A stretch of DNA of 64,000 nucleotides from Heracleum sosnowskyi (taxonomy: Eukaryota > Streptophyta > Magnoliopsida > Apiales > Apiaceae), in contig CM061243.1 in assembly GCA_030848705.1 (NCBI GenBank), positions 117,204,674 to 117,268,673 of the forward strand. The letters are read 5' to 3'. Positions 1 through 9,740 of this stretch are shown one piece after another. How positions within the stretch are numbered: position 1 is the stretch's first letter; each line of letters opens with the position of its first letter. A program made the translations under genes and the position numbers. Below the pieces are notes generated by a model, which saw nothing but the letters and a program-made list of their open reading frames with translations, was not told where the DNA came from and ran no database searches.

Positions 1-3000
1 AAGTGCCACAAGCAGTTGTCCTTGCACACCATGATTATTTCTCTCAGATAAACATCCCTGATTTTCCTTACTGCAACTGTGAAGTACTTGATACCTTCCC
101 TGAGCTTCTTTCTGTACACTTGTGCATCTCCTTGAGCATTCTTGTAGGTGGCTTTCAGAAACTCCAGGAATGCCTCATCATGATAGATGTTAGAGTTGGC
201 AACTTCCTGTAGCTTGGCCTCAGTGATAAGTGTAGCTTGGGTAGGTTTAGCAATTGGAGTAGGTATAGCAGGTTGAGAGGTTAAGATGTCTTTAGGCATT
301 GTGGATGGATAGAATGTTGTGGTTACTGTGCTTTTCTGACCTTGTGCATTGATGACCTCTACAGGGGGAAGATTGATTGGCTTTATTGTCTCTTCAATAA
401 GCTTGCCCTTAAGTTTTGATTGCTTGGCATGTGCTCCCCCTGTCTTTTTCACATTGACCTCCTTTCCTTTCTCCCCCTTAGGCTTGGGATCAGACAAGAT
501 GTCTTGAGCTTCCCCAGGAATAGGCAGGTTGAAAGATTTCATCATTGAGGTCATCATTTGTTGCTGCACCAGCAAGATGTTTGTTGTGTTGTTGCCTTGA
601 GCATCTAGCTTGTCATTGAGTTGGCTTAGAGATGCAGATAGCATTCTGTTTTCATCTTTGAGAGAGGCCACTTCCTTTTCTAAGCCATCCACCTTGGAGA
701 ATAATTGTTGAGACTTGAAGGAGTTTAGAGATTGATCTTTGACCCTGGCAAAGTCATATTTGGAGATGTCTGACAGAGGGACTTCATCCACCAGCTTATC
801 ACCATACTGGTTTTTCCACATGACATTTAACATAGCATTGGTGGTGATGGTAGATTTTGCTTGATTTTCCAGTGTAGAAGCCAGTTTCTTGATGTTGTCT
901 GTGACCATGGCAAGAGTCACATCCATCATGGACACATTGGAGGAGGTTTTCTGGACTTCTTTGAGGATACCATCCACCTTGGGAAAATCAGAGAGATAAG
1001 AGTTTCGTAGCTTGGTGAGGGATCTGTCTGTCTCCTCCTGAATAGAAGAAATCTCTGATTGAAGCCCTTTCCCAAGATAATGCAGAGCCTTCAACTGGTT
1101 CTTGTACACATCATTCACAGCTTCATATATGGCAACAGGAGAAAGATCCTTAGCATTTGAGCCCAGAGAGGTGAGGTATTCTTCTCTCACAAAAGCCAGG
1201 GCATCCTTGAGCTTGAGAGTCCTCTTAGCATCCAACCAGGCATCCACATTCCCCTCTGGTTCAGCTGTATCCACAATCTTCTCCTGTTGAGCTTCAACAT
1301 CCTCCTTATGGCAGAGCAGGATAGCTTCATAATCAGCATTTGGAAGGTTGGAGGTGAGGAGATGTTGAGCTATCTTTGAGAACTCATCAATCTGTGCCAC
1401 ATGGAGATTCTGTATGGCTTCTTCTGTCATTTTGGAGGGCACAGATGATGATCCTGAAGGCCTGTCATGGTGCACAGGCTTCAGCCATTCTGACATTGTG
1501 GCCTGAGCCAAGTGAGAGCTAGTGCTAAGCACTTCATGAGATGTGTGAGTTTGAGTTTCCTCCAGCCTTGGAATGGCTGTAGGGTCTGATGTTGTCTCCA
1601 TTGAAATGGGATGTGGTACAACATCAGCCCTATTTGTCTGTGAAGACATTTCCACATCCCTAAGGATGGGAGAATTAGGCACAGAGTCTCCAGTGAAAAC
1701 TGGTGAATCCTCCATGTTTGTGTTGGTGTCATTAGGATATGCCTCAGCATGCATTCCCTGACCAACCAAATGTGGGTCCTGAGTGGTGAGCACAGTGTCA
1801 AGCACCATGTCACTTGAAGTTGGCTCAATCACAGGGCTGGATTGTGATTGATCAAGGGCAAGATTGTCATGAGAATGACTCTCTTGTTCAGAAGAAATTT
1901 TAGTGGAAGAATCTGAGAGAGAAGTGGGGTTCAGATTAGATTTGGGCAACTCCCCCTGAGAAATAGGAGGAGTTTCAACATTGATGTGCTCTCCACTTAG
2001 TGTATGATCACCCTTATCACTCCTAGGATCAAGAGTGAGGTCTTGACCCTGTGCAGACTCTTTACAACTTGCAGTGGGGAGGCTGCTCTTTTCAATGCCC
2101 ATGACCTGTTGAGAGGCCATAGACAGTAGCAGGTGTACCCCTTTTTCCACATCTGAATCCTGTTGGGAGGATTCAGTGGTAGCTTTAGATTTTGACTTCT
2201 TCTTTGGTCTGGTGAGAGGTGACTCAGGAATCTCACTTGCTAGTTCTACAGATTCATGGATAATAGCTAGGGTTCTCTTCTTCTTCTTTTTAGGAACATC
2301 AACCTTTTGAGAGATTGATGCACTTGGCTGACTAGACTCTACAGTGGTGTTTACAGTGGGGTTGCTGGATGGGATAGGGAGGCTTGGGTTAGACTGTGAA
2401 GCTCCTTCAGTCTCAGCCTCCCCTGTCCAGGAAAGAGCATGGTATATGGGCTTATCAAGTGGATAAGACGCGAATGTGTCCTGCATATGCTCGGTCACAC
2501 TCAAGATCACATCCACTTGATTCCTTGTGTCCAATGAACCAAACAGAATCTTGGACATGGACTTGGAATAAGCCAACTTTGATTTATCAATACCCTCCAA
2601 GTCATGGACATTAGCATCAAGATAATTTAAAATAACTTGAAGAAAGCGAGGGTAAAAGATGTCATTACCTCTTCCACGGACTGTCCTCCCTAGCCTTTGA
2701 GACAATTCCTTGAGGATTATTGCTCCAACATTGATTTCCTGATTGTGGGCTAGGGAATAGGCCAACTTCACAGCAATGTGACTGATATGGTCCCATCCTG
2801 TCTTTCTGCAAAGGAACACCTTCTGGAGTGCATCAAATAGGAATGACCACTCCCTTCTTACAAATTTCTTGTTCAGCTTTCCGGTATCTATCTCATCTGC
2901 ATACCGAATGAAGGTCATGAAGTCTACAATTTGAGCATCTGTAGCTTCTTGGTCATGACCCTCCACCTTGAACCCTAATGCTTCATTTATCTCCTTCTCC

Positions 3001-3290
3001 CCAAACTGGAAGTGTTTGCCTCCAATTGAACAAGCTATCTCCTGGAACGAAGTTCCATCTTCCCTGGCCATTGTAGAAACCAACGCCGTTTGCCAAAATC
3101 CTTCCAATACATCAACATACAACGTGGGGTTCAAGGTTAGGGCTTGGCTGAGGTAGGAATCGTTCAGGAACCGTACAAAACACTTGTACCTGGGTTTAGC
3201 CTCAGCCTCAGAGGGAATGGTGAGAAGATTTGTTTCTTTGGGGATGGTTAAAGGAATAGAGGATGATACTGTTTGAGATTTGGGTGCCAT
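1..3290 (-). CDS. Third ORF of element A, downstream of pol (partial, runs off window)
   Basis: Starting from the ATG at 3290-3288, I read the frame to position 3 without a stop (at least 1095 codons; the end is outside the window). Residues 1 to about 230 form a globular-looking region (FLNDSYL, FWQTAL, EINEALGF, YPRFLQVILNYL) clearly related to ORF3 of element B at 51305, with matches at FLN-SYL, FWQTA, REW, TGW and YPRF. It resembles proteins labelled 'putative plant transposon protein' in plant genomes, but I could not test this. Residues of about 300-600 are Ser/Thr/Pro/Gln-rich with basic KKKKKR and KKKSKSK patches. A heptad-rich segment lies near 850-905. I see no signal peptide or clear membrane segment, so an envelope role is not supported. 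A TATA-like box and pyrimidine-rich leader precede it. Function unknown. Confidence 0.8.
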   Translation of the reverse strand, partial: MAPKSQTVSSSIPLTIPKETNLLTIPSEAEAKPRYKCFVRFLNDSYLSQALTLNPTLYVDVLEGFWQTALVSTMAREDGTSFQEIACSIGGKHFQFGEKEINEALGFKVEGHDQEATDAQIVDFMTFIRYADEIDTGKLNKKFVRREWSFLFDALQKVFLCRKTGWDHISHIAVKLAYSLAHNQEINVGAIILKELSQRLGRTVRGRGNDIFYPRFLQVILNYLDANVHDLEGIDKSKLAYSKSMSKILFGSLDTRNQVDVILSVTEHMQDTFASYPLDKPIYHALSWTGEAETEGASQSNPSLPIPSSNPTVNTTVESSQPSASISQKVDVPKKKKKRTLAIIHESVELASEIPESPLTRPKKKSKSKATTESSQQDSDVEKGVHLLLSMASQQVMGIEKSSLPTASCKESAQGQDLTLDPRSDKGDHTLSGEHINVETPPISQGELPKSNLNPTSLSDSSTKISSEQESHSHDNLALDQSQSSPVIEPTSSDMVLDTVLTTQDPHLVGQGMHAEAYPNDTNTNMEDSPVFTGDSVPNSPILRDVEMSSQTNRADVVPHPISMETTSDPTAIPRLEETQTHTSHEVLSTSSHLAQATMSEWLKPVHHDRPSGSSSVPSKMTEEAIQNLHVAQIDEFSKIAQHLLTSNLPNADYEAILLCHKEDVEAQQEKIVDTAEPEGNVDAWLDAKRTLKLKDALAFVREEYLTSLGSNAKDLSPVAIYEAVNDVYKNQLKALHYLGKGLQSEISSIQEETDRSLTKLRNSYLSDFPKVDGILKEVQKTSSNVSMMDVTLAMVTDNIKKLASTLENQAKSTITTNAMLNVMWKNQYGDKLVDEVPLSDISKYDFARVKDQSLNSFKSQQLFSKVDGLEKEVASLKDENRMLSASLSQLNDKLDAQGNNTTNILLVQQQMMTSMMKSFNLPIPGEAQDILSDPKPKGEKGKEVNVKKTGGAHAKQSKLKGKLIEETIKPINLPPVEVINAQGQKSTVTTTFYPSTMPKDILTSQPAIPTPIAKPTQATLITEAKLQEVANSNIYHDEAFLEFLKATYKNAQGDAQVYRKKLREGIKYFTVAVRKIRDVYLREIIMVCKDNCLWH

Positions 3291-3400
3291 TTCAAGAGAG
3301 AGAGTAAGAAAGAGAGTAGAGAATTTGTGCTTAGGTTAGAAAGTTTGAGAGCAATAGACAAGATGAAAAGATGCAAACGGTTAGAAAAAGGTATTTATAT
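3291..3400 (-). promoter_or_regulatory. Putative internal promoter and leader of ORF3, element A
   Basis: On the minus strand the motif ATATAAATAC (3391-3400) lies about 100 bp before the ORF3 ATG at 3290. It is followed by a C/T-rich leader ending in a CTCTCTCTCTTGAA-type run. The spacing is that of a plant core promoter plus short 5' UTR. The equivalent position in element B (51190-51197) has a similar TATTTATT box. No transcript data are available, so promoter activity is inferred. Confidence 0.5.
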
Positions 3401-3439
3401 GATAAAGACACTGCGATATGGAGTTATGAATGTGTACAG

Positions 3440-3860
3440 TCTATCTGTATGTCGCGAAGTCAGAAATGGCCTGTACCGCAAAGTCTTGCAAAGTATATCG
3501 CATAGTCTCAAGAATGAACTAAGTCGCAAAGTCCTCAAGATGAAAGGATTGGGGAGACTTTGCGATATAGTAGAAATACCCTGTCTAAAGCTCTCTTTTA
3601 GGAATTTGAAGCATTTTGTCAGACTTTATCAAATTTTGAAATAAAATTAATTTAAATCAAAATTCTGTCAAATGTGGAGACTTGTCGATATAGTTATTCT
3701 AAGTCGCGAAGTCATAAAATTAACTATGTCGCAAACTCATGAAATGAACTATGTCGCGAAGTCTCACAATCTCAACAGTTTGCGATATAAGTCTGTTTAA
3801 TTTGAACTATGTCGTGAACTCTGAAAATCATCTATATCGAGATGTCTCAAAAGCTCACAA
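3440..3860 (-). repeat. Degenerate word array upstream of ORF3 of element A
   Basis: Variants of 'actatgtcgcgaagtc', 'gtcgcaaagtc' and 'tttgcgatata' recur roughly every 25-45 bp between the pol stop (4004) and the ORF3 TATA box (3391-3400). They are related to the 'gactatgcgacatag' words of the same element's LTR (10370-10705). Sireviruses are known to carry repeated palindromic motifs in LTRs and near the polypurine tract; a position in front of an internal promoter is the unusual part. Confidence 0.75.
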
Positions 3861-4003
3861 CTCCACTAACAAATATGATTTTGAAAAATATGCAGTAAAA
3901 TACTGAAATATTTATAAATCATATCTCAGCTAATTTTCACTCCAAACAAATAGATCATTTAAATACAGTGAAAATTTACTGCTGCAACAATTAACCAGCA
4001 TAT

Positions 4004-7000
4004 TTACTTAGAATAACTGAATGAAGGATTGAGCATTCCAATTTCACTCACAAGTCTGTTGAAGACTGCTTCATTCAGAGGTTTAGTAAATATGTCAGCT
4101 AATTGTTTCTCAGTTGGAACATAAGAGACTTCTATGGTACCATTTGCAGCATGTTCCCTAATGAAATGGTACCTGATCTCAATGTGCTTTGTAGTAGAAT
4201 GATTAACAGGATTGGCAACAATGGATATTGCACTAGTATTATCACACATCAGAGGAATGTGTTCTAACACTAGTCCATAATCCATGAGTTGATTTCTAAT
4301 CCAAAGCAATTGAGCACAGCAACTTCCAGCAGCAATGTATTCAGCCTCAGCTGTGGATGTTGCTGTGGATTGTTGTTTCTTACTAAACCAGGACACTAAC
4401 CTTTGACCTAGGAATTGACAGCTTCCAGAGGTGCTCTTCCTGTCAATTCTGCATCCAGCATAATCAGAATCTGTATAACCAACCAGGTTGAACCCAGTGC
4501 CCTTTGGATACCATAGCCCAAGATTAGGAGTCCCCTTCAGATATTTGAAAATTCTTTTGATGGCCATCATGTGAGATTCCTTGGGATCAGACTGGAACCT
4601 TGCACAAAGGCATGTGGCAAACATGATGTCTGGCCTGCTAGCTGTGAGATAGAGCAGGGATCCAACCATTCCTCTATAGACCTTGATATCAACTCTCTTG
4701 CCTTTCTTGTCTTCATCCAGCTTGATTGCAGTAGACATAGGAGTTTTAGCTGGGGATGACTCTTCTAAACCATATTTCTTTAAAAGATCCTTGACATACT
4801 TAGATTGGTTTATAAAGATGCCATCCTCCCTTTGATGTACTTGCAGGCCTAGGAAGTAGGTTAACTCTCCCATCATACTCATCTCATATTTACTTTGCAT
4901 CAACTTAGAGAACCTCTCACAGAGTTTTTCATTTGAAGAGCCAAAGATGATATCATCCACATAGATTTGAACAAGAATGATATCATTTCCATGCTTCTTG
5001 AAGAATAGGGTTTTGTCTATTGTACCCCTAGTGAATTGATGCTCAAGAAGGAATTGAGATAGAGTTTCATACCAGGCTCTTGGTGCCTGTTTGAGTCCAT
5101 AGAGTGCCTTGAGCAGTCTATACACAAAGTTTGGGAAGTCTTCACTTTCAAAGCCAGGTGGTTGAGACACATAAACTTCCTCAGCAAGATCACCATTGAG
5201 AAAAGCACTTTTCACATCCATTTGATACACCTTAAAATCTGAGTGAGCTGCAAAAGCCAGGAAGATTCTTATGGCTTCCAGTCTAGCTACAGGTGCAAAT
5301 GTCTCATCATAGTCAATGCCTTCTTGCTGACAATAACCTTTGGCAACCAGCCTTGCTTTGTTTCTGACTACCACTCCTTCTTCATCCATCTTGTTCCTGA
5401 ACACCCATTTGGTGTCAATAACATTCTTTCCTTTTGGAGGTGGCACTAGTTCCCATACCTTGTTTTTCTCAAATTGATTCAACTCTTCTTGCATGGCAAC
5501 AATCCAATCAGAAATCTTCAAAGCTTCTTCAATTAATTTAGGTTCCTCTTGTGACAGAAAGCAGCTATACAGACAAGTATTTAATGTTGCCCTTCTTGTT
5601 CTAACTCCCTCACTAGGATCTCCAATGATTTGATCCCTAGTGTGGGCTCTGTCCCATTTCCTTGTGTGTCCCTGTTCATTTCCTTGATCTGTTCCAATCT
5701 CATTTTGGTTGACAGTTGCATTCTCTTCTTCTCCCCCTGTGTTTGTGAATCCTTGCACAGGTGTTTGAAGAAGATTGTCAACTTCAAGAATTTCATTTTC
5801 TAGAACAGTTTGAACAGGGGGTTCATCTTCACTTTCAGAATCCTCAAGATAACCTTGATTCTCAAATCTCAATAGCACACTGTCTTGATCACTTGTTTTC
5901 AGTCCTGGAGTTTTCTTGTCATCAAAGGTAACATCCATGCTTTCCATGACTTTGTGTTGCTCAGGTACAAACACTCTGTATGCTGTCCTTTCCAGAGAGT
6001 ATCCAATGAAGATACCTTCAAATGCCTTAGCATCAAATTTTCCAACATGCTCAGAGGTATCTTTCATCACAAAGCACTTGCTTCCAAACACATGCAGGTG
6101 CTTGAAGGATGCTCTTTTTCCAGTCATTAATGAGTAAGGAGTTTTGCCAGACTTCTTATTGATTAATGTTCTATTTTGCACATAGCATGCTGTGTTAACA
6201 GCATCAGCCCAAAAGCTAGTGGGTAGCTTTGCATCCAGCAGCATTGTCCTTGCAGCTTCAATGAGAGTTCTATTCTTTCTCTCAACTACTCCATTTTGTT
6301 GAGGTGTTCTAGGAGCTGAGAATTGTTGAGAAATTCCTCTATCTTTGCAAAACTCATACAATGTTGAATTTCTGAACTCAGTCCCATTATCACTTCTCAA
6401 AGCAACTACAGAGGCACCAGTGCTTTGTGCTTCTTTATCAACTCTCTTGATATGCTCTATTATGACTTGGGGTGCTTCATCCTTGGAGAATAGGAATTCC
6501 ACCCAAGTATATCTTGAATAGTCATCAACCATCACTAGAGCATATTTCTTTTTGGAAAGGGACATTACATTCACAGGGCCAAATAAGTCCATGTGAATTA
6601 GTTGCAGAGGTTTTGAGTTTGTATTGAGCAACTTGTTCTTGTGACTTGATCTTTTAATCTTCCCTTTCTGACAAGCTTCACATGCTCCATCTTGCACAAA
6701 CTCCAAGGCAGGCAAATCCCTGATGAGTTCTCTCTTGGTTAGAGAGTTCATTGCCTGAACATTCAAGTGAGACAGTTTCTTGTGCCACAGCCAGAATTCC
6801 TCATTTGTGGCTTTTGTGTAGAAACAACAAATTTCTCCCTTATCTGCAGCCTTGAGATTAGCTACAAACAAGCTTCCTTTCTTCACACCAGTTAGAACAA
6901 CTTCACCACTTTCCCTTTTTGAGATTGAACAAAGGTCTTCATCAAATTCCACTTTGAAGCCTCTGTTGGTAAACTGTCCAATACTCAAGAGATTATGCTT

Positions 7001-7213
7001 CAGTCCTTCAACAAATGCTACATCTTCAATAATGACATTTCCAGATTCAACACTGCCATATCCCATTGTATAACCAATGTTGTCATTTCCAAAGGTTACT
7101 GATGGGCCAGCCTTTTCCTCAAAATGTGATAGCAGGGCTATATCACCAGTCATGTGACTTGAGCATCCACTGTCCAAGATCCATATGACTCTTTTATTCC
7201 TGTTGCCCTGCAT
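4004..7213 (-). CDS. pol: Ty1/copia pol polyprotein of element A (intact)
   Basis: 1069 codons without interruption. Domains in order: aspartic protease with DSG at residues 14-16; GAG-pre-integrase zinc finger (H144, H149, C178, C181); integrase core with D209 (HMDLFGPV), D275 (RSDNGTEF) and E311 (TPQQNGVVERKNRT); reverse transcriptase with YVDD at 751-754; RNase H with D914 or D916 (TDSDYAG), E956 (TAEAEY) and D991 (CDNTSAI). All catalytic residues are present, so the enzyme could be active. The ATG lies 11 bases past the gag stop and in a different frame from gag; a TGA directly precedes this ATG in the pol frame. How pol is translated is unclear (reinitiation or a separate message). About 700 bp separate its stop from ORF3. 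Confidence 0.95.
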   Translation of the reverse strand: MQGNRNKRVIWILDSGCSSHMTGDIALLSHFEEKAGPSVTFGNDNIGYTMGYGSVESGNVIIEDVAFVEGLKHNLLSIGQFTNRGFKVEFDEDLCSISKRESGEVVLTGVKKGSLFVANLKAADKGEICCFYTKATNEEFWLWHKKLSHLNVQAMNSLTKRELIRDLPALEFVQDGACEACQKGKIKRSSHKNKLLNTNSKPLQLIHMDLFGPVNVMSLSKKKYALVMVDDYSRYTWVEFLFSKDEAPQVIIEHIKRVDKEAQSTGASVVALRSDNGTEFRNSTLYEFCKDRGISQQFSAPRTPQQNGVVERKNRTLIEAARTMLLDAKLPTSFWADAVNTACYVQNRTLINKKSGKTPYSLMTGKRASFKHLHVFGSKCFVMKDTSEHVGKFDAKAFEGIFIGYSLERTAYRVFVPEQHKVMESMDVTFDDKKTPGLKTSDQDSVLLRFENQGYLEDSESEDEPPVQTVLENEILEVDNLLQTPVQGFTNTGGEEENATVNQNEIGTDQGNEQGHTRKWDRAHTRDQIIGDPSEGVRTRRATLNTCLYSCFLSQEEPKLIEEALKISDWIVAMQEELNQFEKNKVWELVPPPKGKNVIDTKWVFRNKMDEEGVVVRNKARLVAKGYCQQEGIDYDETFAPVARLEAIRIFLAFAAHSDFKVYQMDVKSAFLNGDLAEEVYVSQPPGFESEDFPNFVYRLLKALYGLKQAPRAWYETLSQFLLEHQFTRGTIDKTLFFKKHGNDIILVQIYVDDIIFGSSNEKLCERFSKLMQSKYEMSMMGELTYFLGLQVHQREDGIFINQSKYVKDLLKKYGLEESSPAKTPMSTAIKLDEDKKGKRVDIKVYRGMVGSLLYLTASRPDIMFATCLCARFQSDPKESHMMAIKRIFKYLKGTPNLGLWYPKGTGFNLVGYTDSDYAGCRIDRKSTSGSCQFLGQRLVSWFSKKQQSTATSTAEAEYIAAGSCCAQLLWIRNQLMDYGLVLEHIPLMCDNTSAISIVANPVNHSTTKHIEIRYHFIREHAANGTIEVSYVPTEKQLADIFTKPLNEAVFNRLVSEIGMLNPSFSYSK

Positions 7214-7224
7214 TCACAAAGTGA

Positions 7225-9690
7225 CTAAGTTGTTTTTGGTACCCACACTTGGTAGGGTCCAGATGATTTAGAAACATTTTGATTAATAATTCTTCTGTCA
7301 TAAATTGCATTTCTCATAGTAGGAGACTTCACTTTTTCTGTGGCTTTGGAGTTTACACTCTTAGGCTCACATGAAGTTTTCACCCTCTCAACCCTGATTG
7401 GGGACCCTGTCCTATGAGAATGTATGTGTGTGTGTGATTCACCAGATTGTGCAGAGTCAAGTTTATGTTTAAGAGATAAACAGTTAGCAATCACAGTCAC
7501 ATAGCATGTCATGCAGTTTGGCTTACCACAGAAAGAATCATGACTAGAATTTATGCTAGCAGAAAGGTTACTTAGGTTATCAACTTCAACAATTTCAGGC
7601 TTACTACACTTATGAGTCAAATGATTAACAGATAGGCATTTTTGACATTGTTTCCTGGGAGCATTTGGCACATAAGCATAGTTGTTTCCTTTGTTAACAC
7701 CAACTTTACCATTTCTGTTTTGTTTCCTTTTCTTAGCAACTTCTTTCTTTGCTTTAGGACTCTTGACAAGATTGTCTTTGGTCTCTTTCTGATTGACAAG
7801 TTCAGGAAAGGAAGAAGTGTTCTTAGCAGCCTCATCTTCTTCAAGTAGTTGTTGCTTGATGATCAGTAGTTCCTCATCAAACTCAACAACACTCTTCCTG
7901 AAGATGGGCTGTTCAACACTTGACAGAATGGTTGGGGCATTTTTGTTTGTAAAAGTTTCCTTTCCTTTGCCCTTGACTTTCTTCCTTCCCTTGTCATTAT
8001 CATAATCAAAACCAACTCCAACCTTGCAATCTTCAGTGTGTTCCTTGTGGTAGGTTTGAATAAGTTCAGAGGAGTTTTTGAAGCTTCTTAGTTTCAGTTC
8101 AGTTTCAGCAATTTGTTCTCTAAGAGCATTCTCTATCTGCTCAGCACAAATCACTTTGTTTTTAAGATACTCAACCTCCTTTTTCAAACCATCCAGGTTC
8201 ACAACCATTAACTCAAGTTGCTCATTCTTTTCTGTAAGCTCAACATTCTTAGCAGTTAGTCTGTCAATTTCTTCATTAGCCACTAACATGCTAGTATGAA
8301 TATTAAACATCTCAGTGCTCATATCTTCAACAGTTTGCTTATATTGAAGGGGAGTCATATCAAGAGAAGTAAGAATAGGTACCTGACTTGAATCACCTTC
8401 ATCAGAGAATGCCATCAAGGCATAGTTTGAGTACTCTTGTTCTTCTTCTTCATCAGAGTCATCCCAGCATTTTCCCTCAGCAATAAAAGCTTTGCCCTGT
8501 TGTTTCTTGAGTAGAGCCTCATACTTAGCTTCAAGCTCTAAGTATGCTTTGTCCTTCTTGACTTGTTTAGGCTTTTTGCACTCAGTGGCAAAATGCCCAA
8601 GTTCATTGCAGTTATAGCACCTTATCTTGGTCCTATCCACACTTCCTGTCTTGTATCCACCTTTAGCAGCACCAGCAATCCCTTTTCCTTTATTGAAGGT
8701 GTTTGAGCCACCAGATCCACCAGTGTTTCCATTATTGAACTTGGACCTAAATGGCTGCTTTCTTTTAAACCTTATGTTAGGATACCTCCTAGCCATATAA
8801 GCAAAAGATTTGTTTTCCATTTTGTCCAGCTCATCTATACTGTAGAACTCATCCTCTTCAGGTAAATCATACACAACCTGAGTTTCATCACCAGTGTCTT
8901 CAACTTCTAGTTCCTCAATCTTGACCTGACTGATTTTAAGAGAGTCCATTCTTTGACTTAGGTTGTCAGCAATAAGTGCACAGGAGGTATTAGCCACTAA
9001 CCCTTGCTTTGCTTGAATAGATCTCTTTTGAAACAGCTCTAACTCATATGTCTTTAAAACACCATACAACACATCAAAACCAATCTTTGTCAGATCTCTT
9101 TCTTTAAGGGAAGAAATTCTTGGTTCCAAGTGATCTGGCAGAGTTAGTAGAAACTTCATATTGAGCTCTTCTGTTTCATAGTGTTTGTCATAGAGTTTGA
9201 GCTCGTTTATCAGCTTGTTGAATCTCTCAAACACTTCTGTGATTCCCTCTTTTGGCTGAGCCATGAAGGCTTCATATTGTGAAACAAGAATCTGCTTCTT
9301 GTTCTTTCTTACCTCAGTAGTTCCTTCACAGAGCACTTCTATAAGATCCCACATCTTCTTGGCACTAGTACAATGAGCAACAGTGCCATACATGTTGAAG
9401 TCCATAGATTCACAAATGATAAGTTGAAGATGTCCATCCAATGCCACTTTTTCCTTTTCAGGATCAGTGTATTTTAAGGGATCTTTGGGCACATGTTTTG
9501 CTGGTATAATCTCAGTGCCACTGGTTGTTTCACCAATCTCGATCATTGGAATGAAGGGACCATGCTTTAGAATATCTAAATACATGGGGTTAGAAGCTTT
9601 GATGAAAAGCAACATCTTCTTCTTCCATAAACTGTAGTGCTCCTTGTTAAAGGGAGGAATCTTGATACTGCTTAGTTTCTGTGAACTCAT
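7225..9690 (-). CDS. gag: gag polyprotein of element A (intact, Sirevirus type)
   Basis: 821 codons. The N-terminal half is the copia-type capsid region (PFNKEHYSLWKKKM, AKKMWDLI, LVSQYEAF, LLTLPDHLEP). A CCHC zinc knuckle (C-x2-C-x4-H-x4-C) lies at residues 358-371. It is followed by an acidic stretch (DDSDEEEEQEY) and a long heptad-patterned coiled coil from about 455 to 540. A second C-x2-C-x4-H-x4-C motif (CQKC...H...C) lies in the last 150 residues, then a Cys cluster. The large gag with a coiled coil is typical of Sireviruses. The start at 9690 is the first ATG after the primer binding site, 37 bp from it. Gag would form the virus-like particle that packages the element RNA. Confidence 0.93.
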   Translation of the reverse strand: MSSQKLSSIKIPPFNKEHYSLWKKKMLLFIKASNPMYLDILKHGPFIPMIEIGETTSGTEIIPAKHVPKDPLKYTDPEKEKVALDGHLQLIICESMDFNMYGTVAHCTSAKKMWDLIEVLCEGTTEVRKNKKQILVSQYEAFMAQPKEGITEVFERFNKLINELKLYDKHYETEELNMKFLLTLPDHLEPRISSLKERDLTKIGFDVLYGVLKTYELELFQKRSIQAKQGLVANTSCALIADNLSQRMDSLKISQVKIEELEVEDTGDETQVVYDLPEEDEFYSIDELDKMENKSFAYMARRYPNIRFKRKQPFRSKFNNGNTGGSGGSNTFNKGKGIAGAAKGGYKTGSVDRTKIRCYNCNELGHFATECKKPKQVKKDKAYLELEAKYEALLKKQQGKAFIAEGKCWDDSDEEEEQEYSNYALMAFSDEGDSSQVPILTSLDMTPLQYKQTVEDMSTEMFNIHTSMLVANEEIDRLTAKNVELTEKNEQLELMVVNLDGLKKEVEYLKNKVICAEQIENALREQIAETELKLRSFKNSSELIQTYHKEHTEDCKVGVGFDYDNDKGRKKVKGKGKETFTNKNAPTILSSVEQPIFRKSVVEFDEELLIIKQQLLEEDEAAKNTSSFPELVNQKETKDNLVKSPKAKKEVAKKRKQNRNGKVGVNKGNNYAYVPNAPRKQCQKCLSVNHLTHKCSKPEIVEVDNLSNLSASINSSHDSFCGKPNCMTCYVTVIANCLSLKHKLDSAQSGESHTHIHSHRTGSPIRVERVKTSCEPKSVNSKATEKVKSPTMRNAIYDRRIINQNVSKSSGPYQVWVPKTT

Positions 9691-9726
9691 TCTTGATCTT
9701 TTCCTGTTTGTACGTTAACAGCCTAC

Positions 9727-9740
9727 GCTCTGATACCACT
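9727..9740 (-). promoter_or_regulatory. Primer binding site of element A (tRNA-Met type)
   Basis: On the minus strand the bases immediately after the LTR read AGTGGTATCAGAGC, the TGGTATCAGAGC core complementary to the 3' end of plant initiator tRNA-Met used to prime minus-strand synthesis in most Ty1/copia elements. Confidence 0.9.

Noticed and set aside
1481..2236. Minus-strand ORFs of 115 and 79 codons within the left 3 kb
   Set aside because: Shadows of the open third ORF of element A in another frame.
1..3290. Envelope protein for the third ORF
   Set aside because: No signal peptide, no clear transmembrane segments and no glycoprotein-like Cys pattern were seen; only its position after pol resembles an envelope gene.
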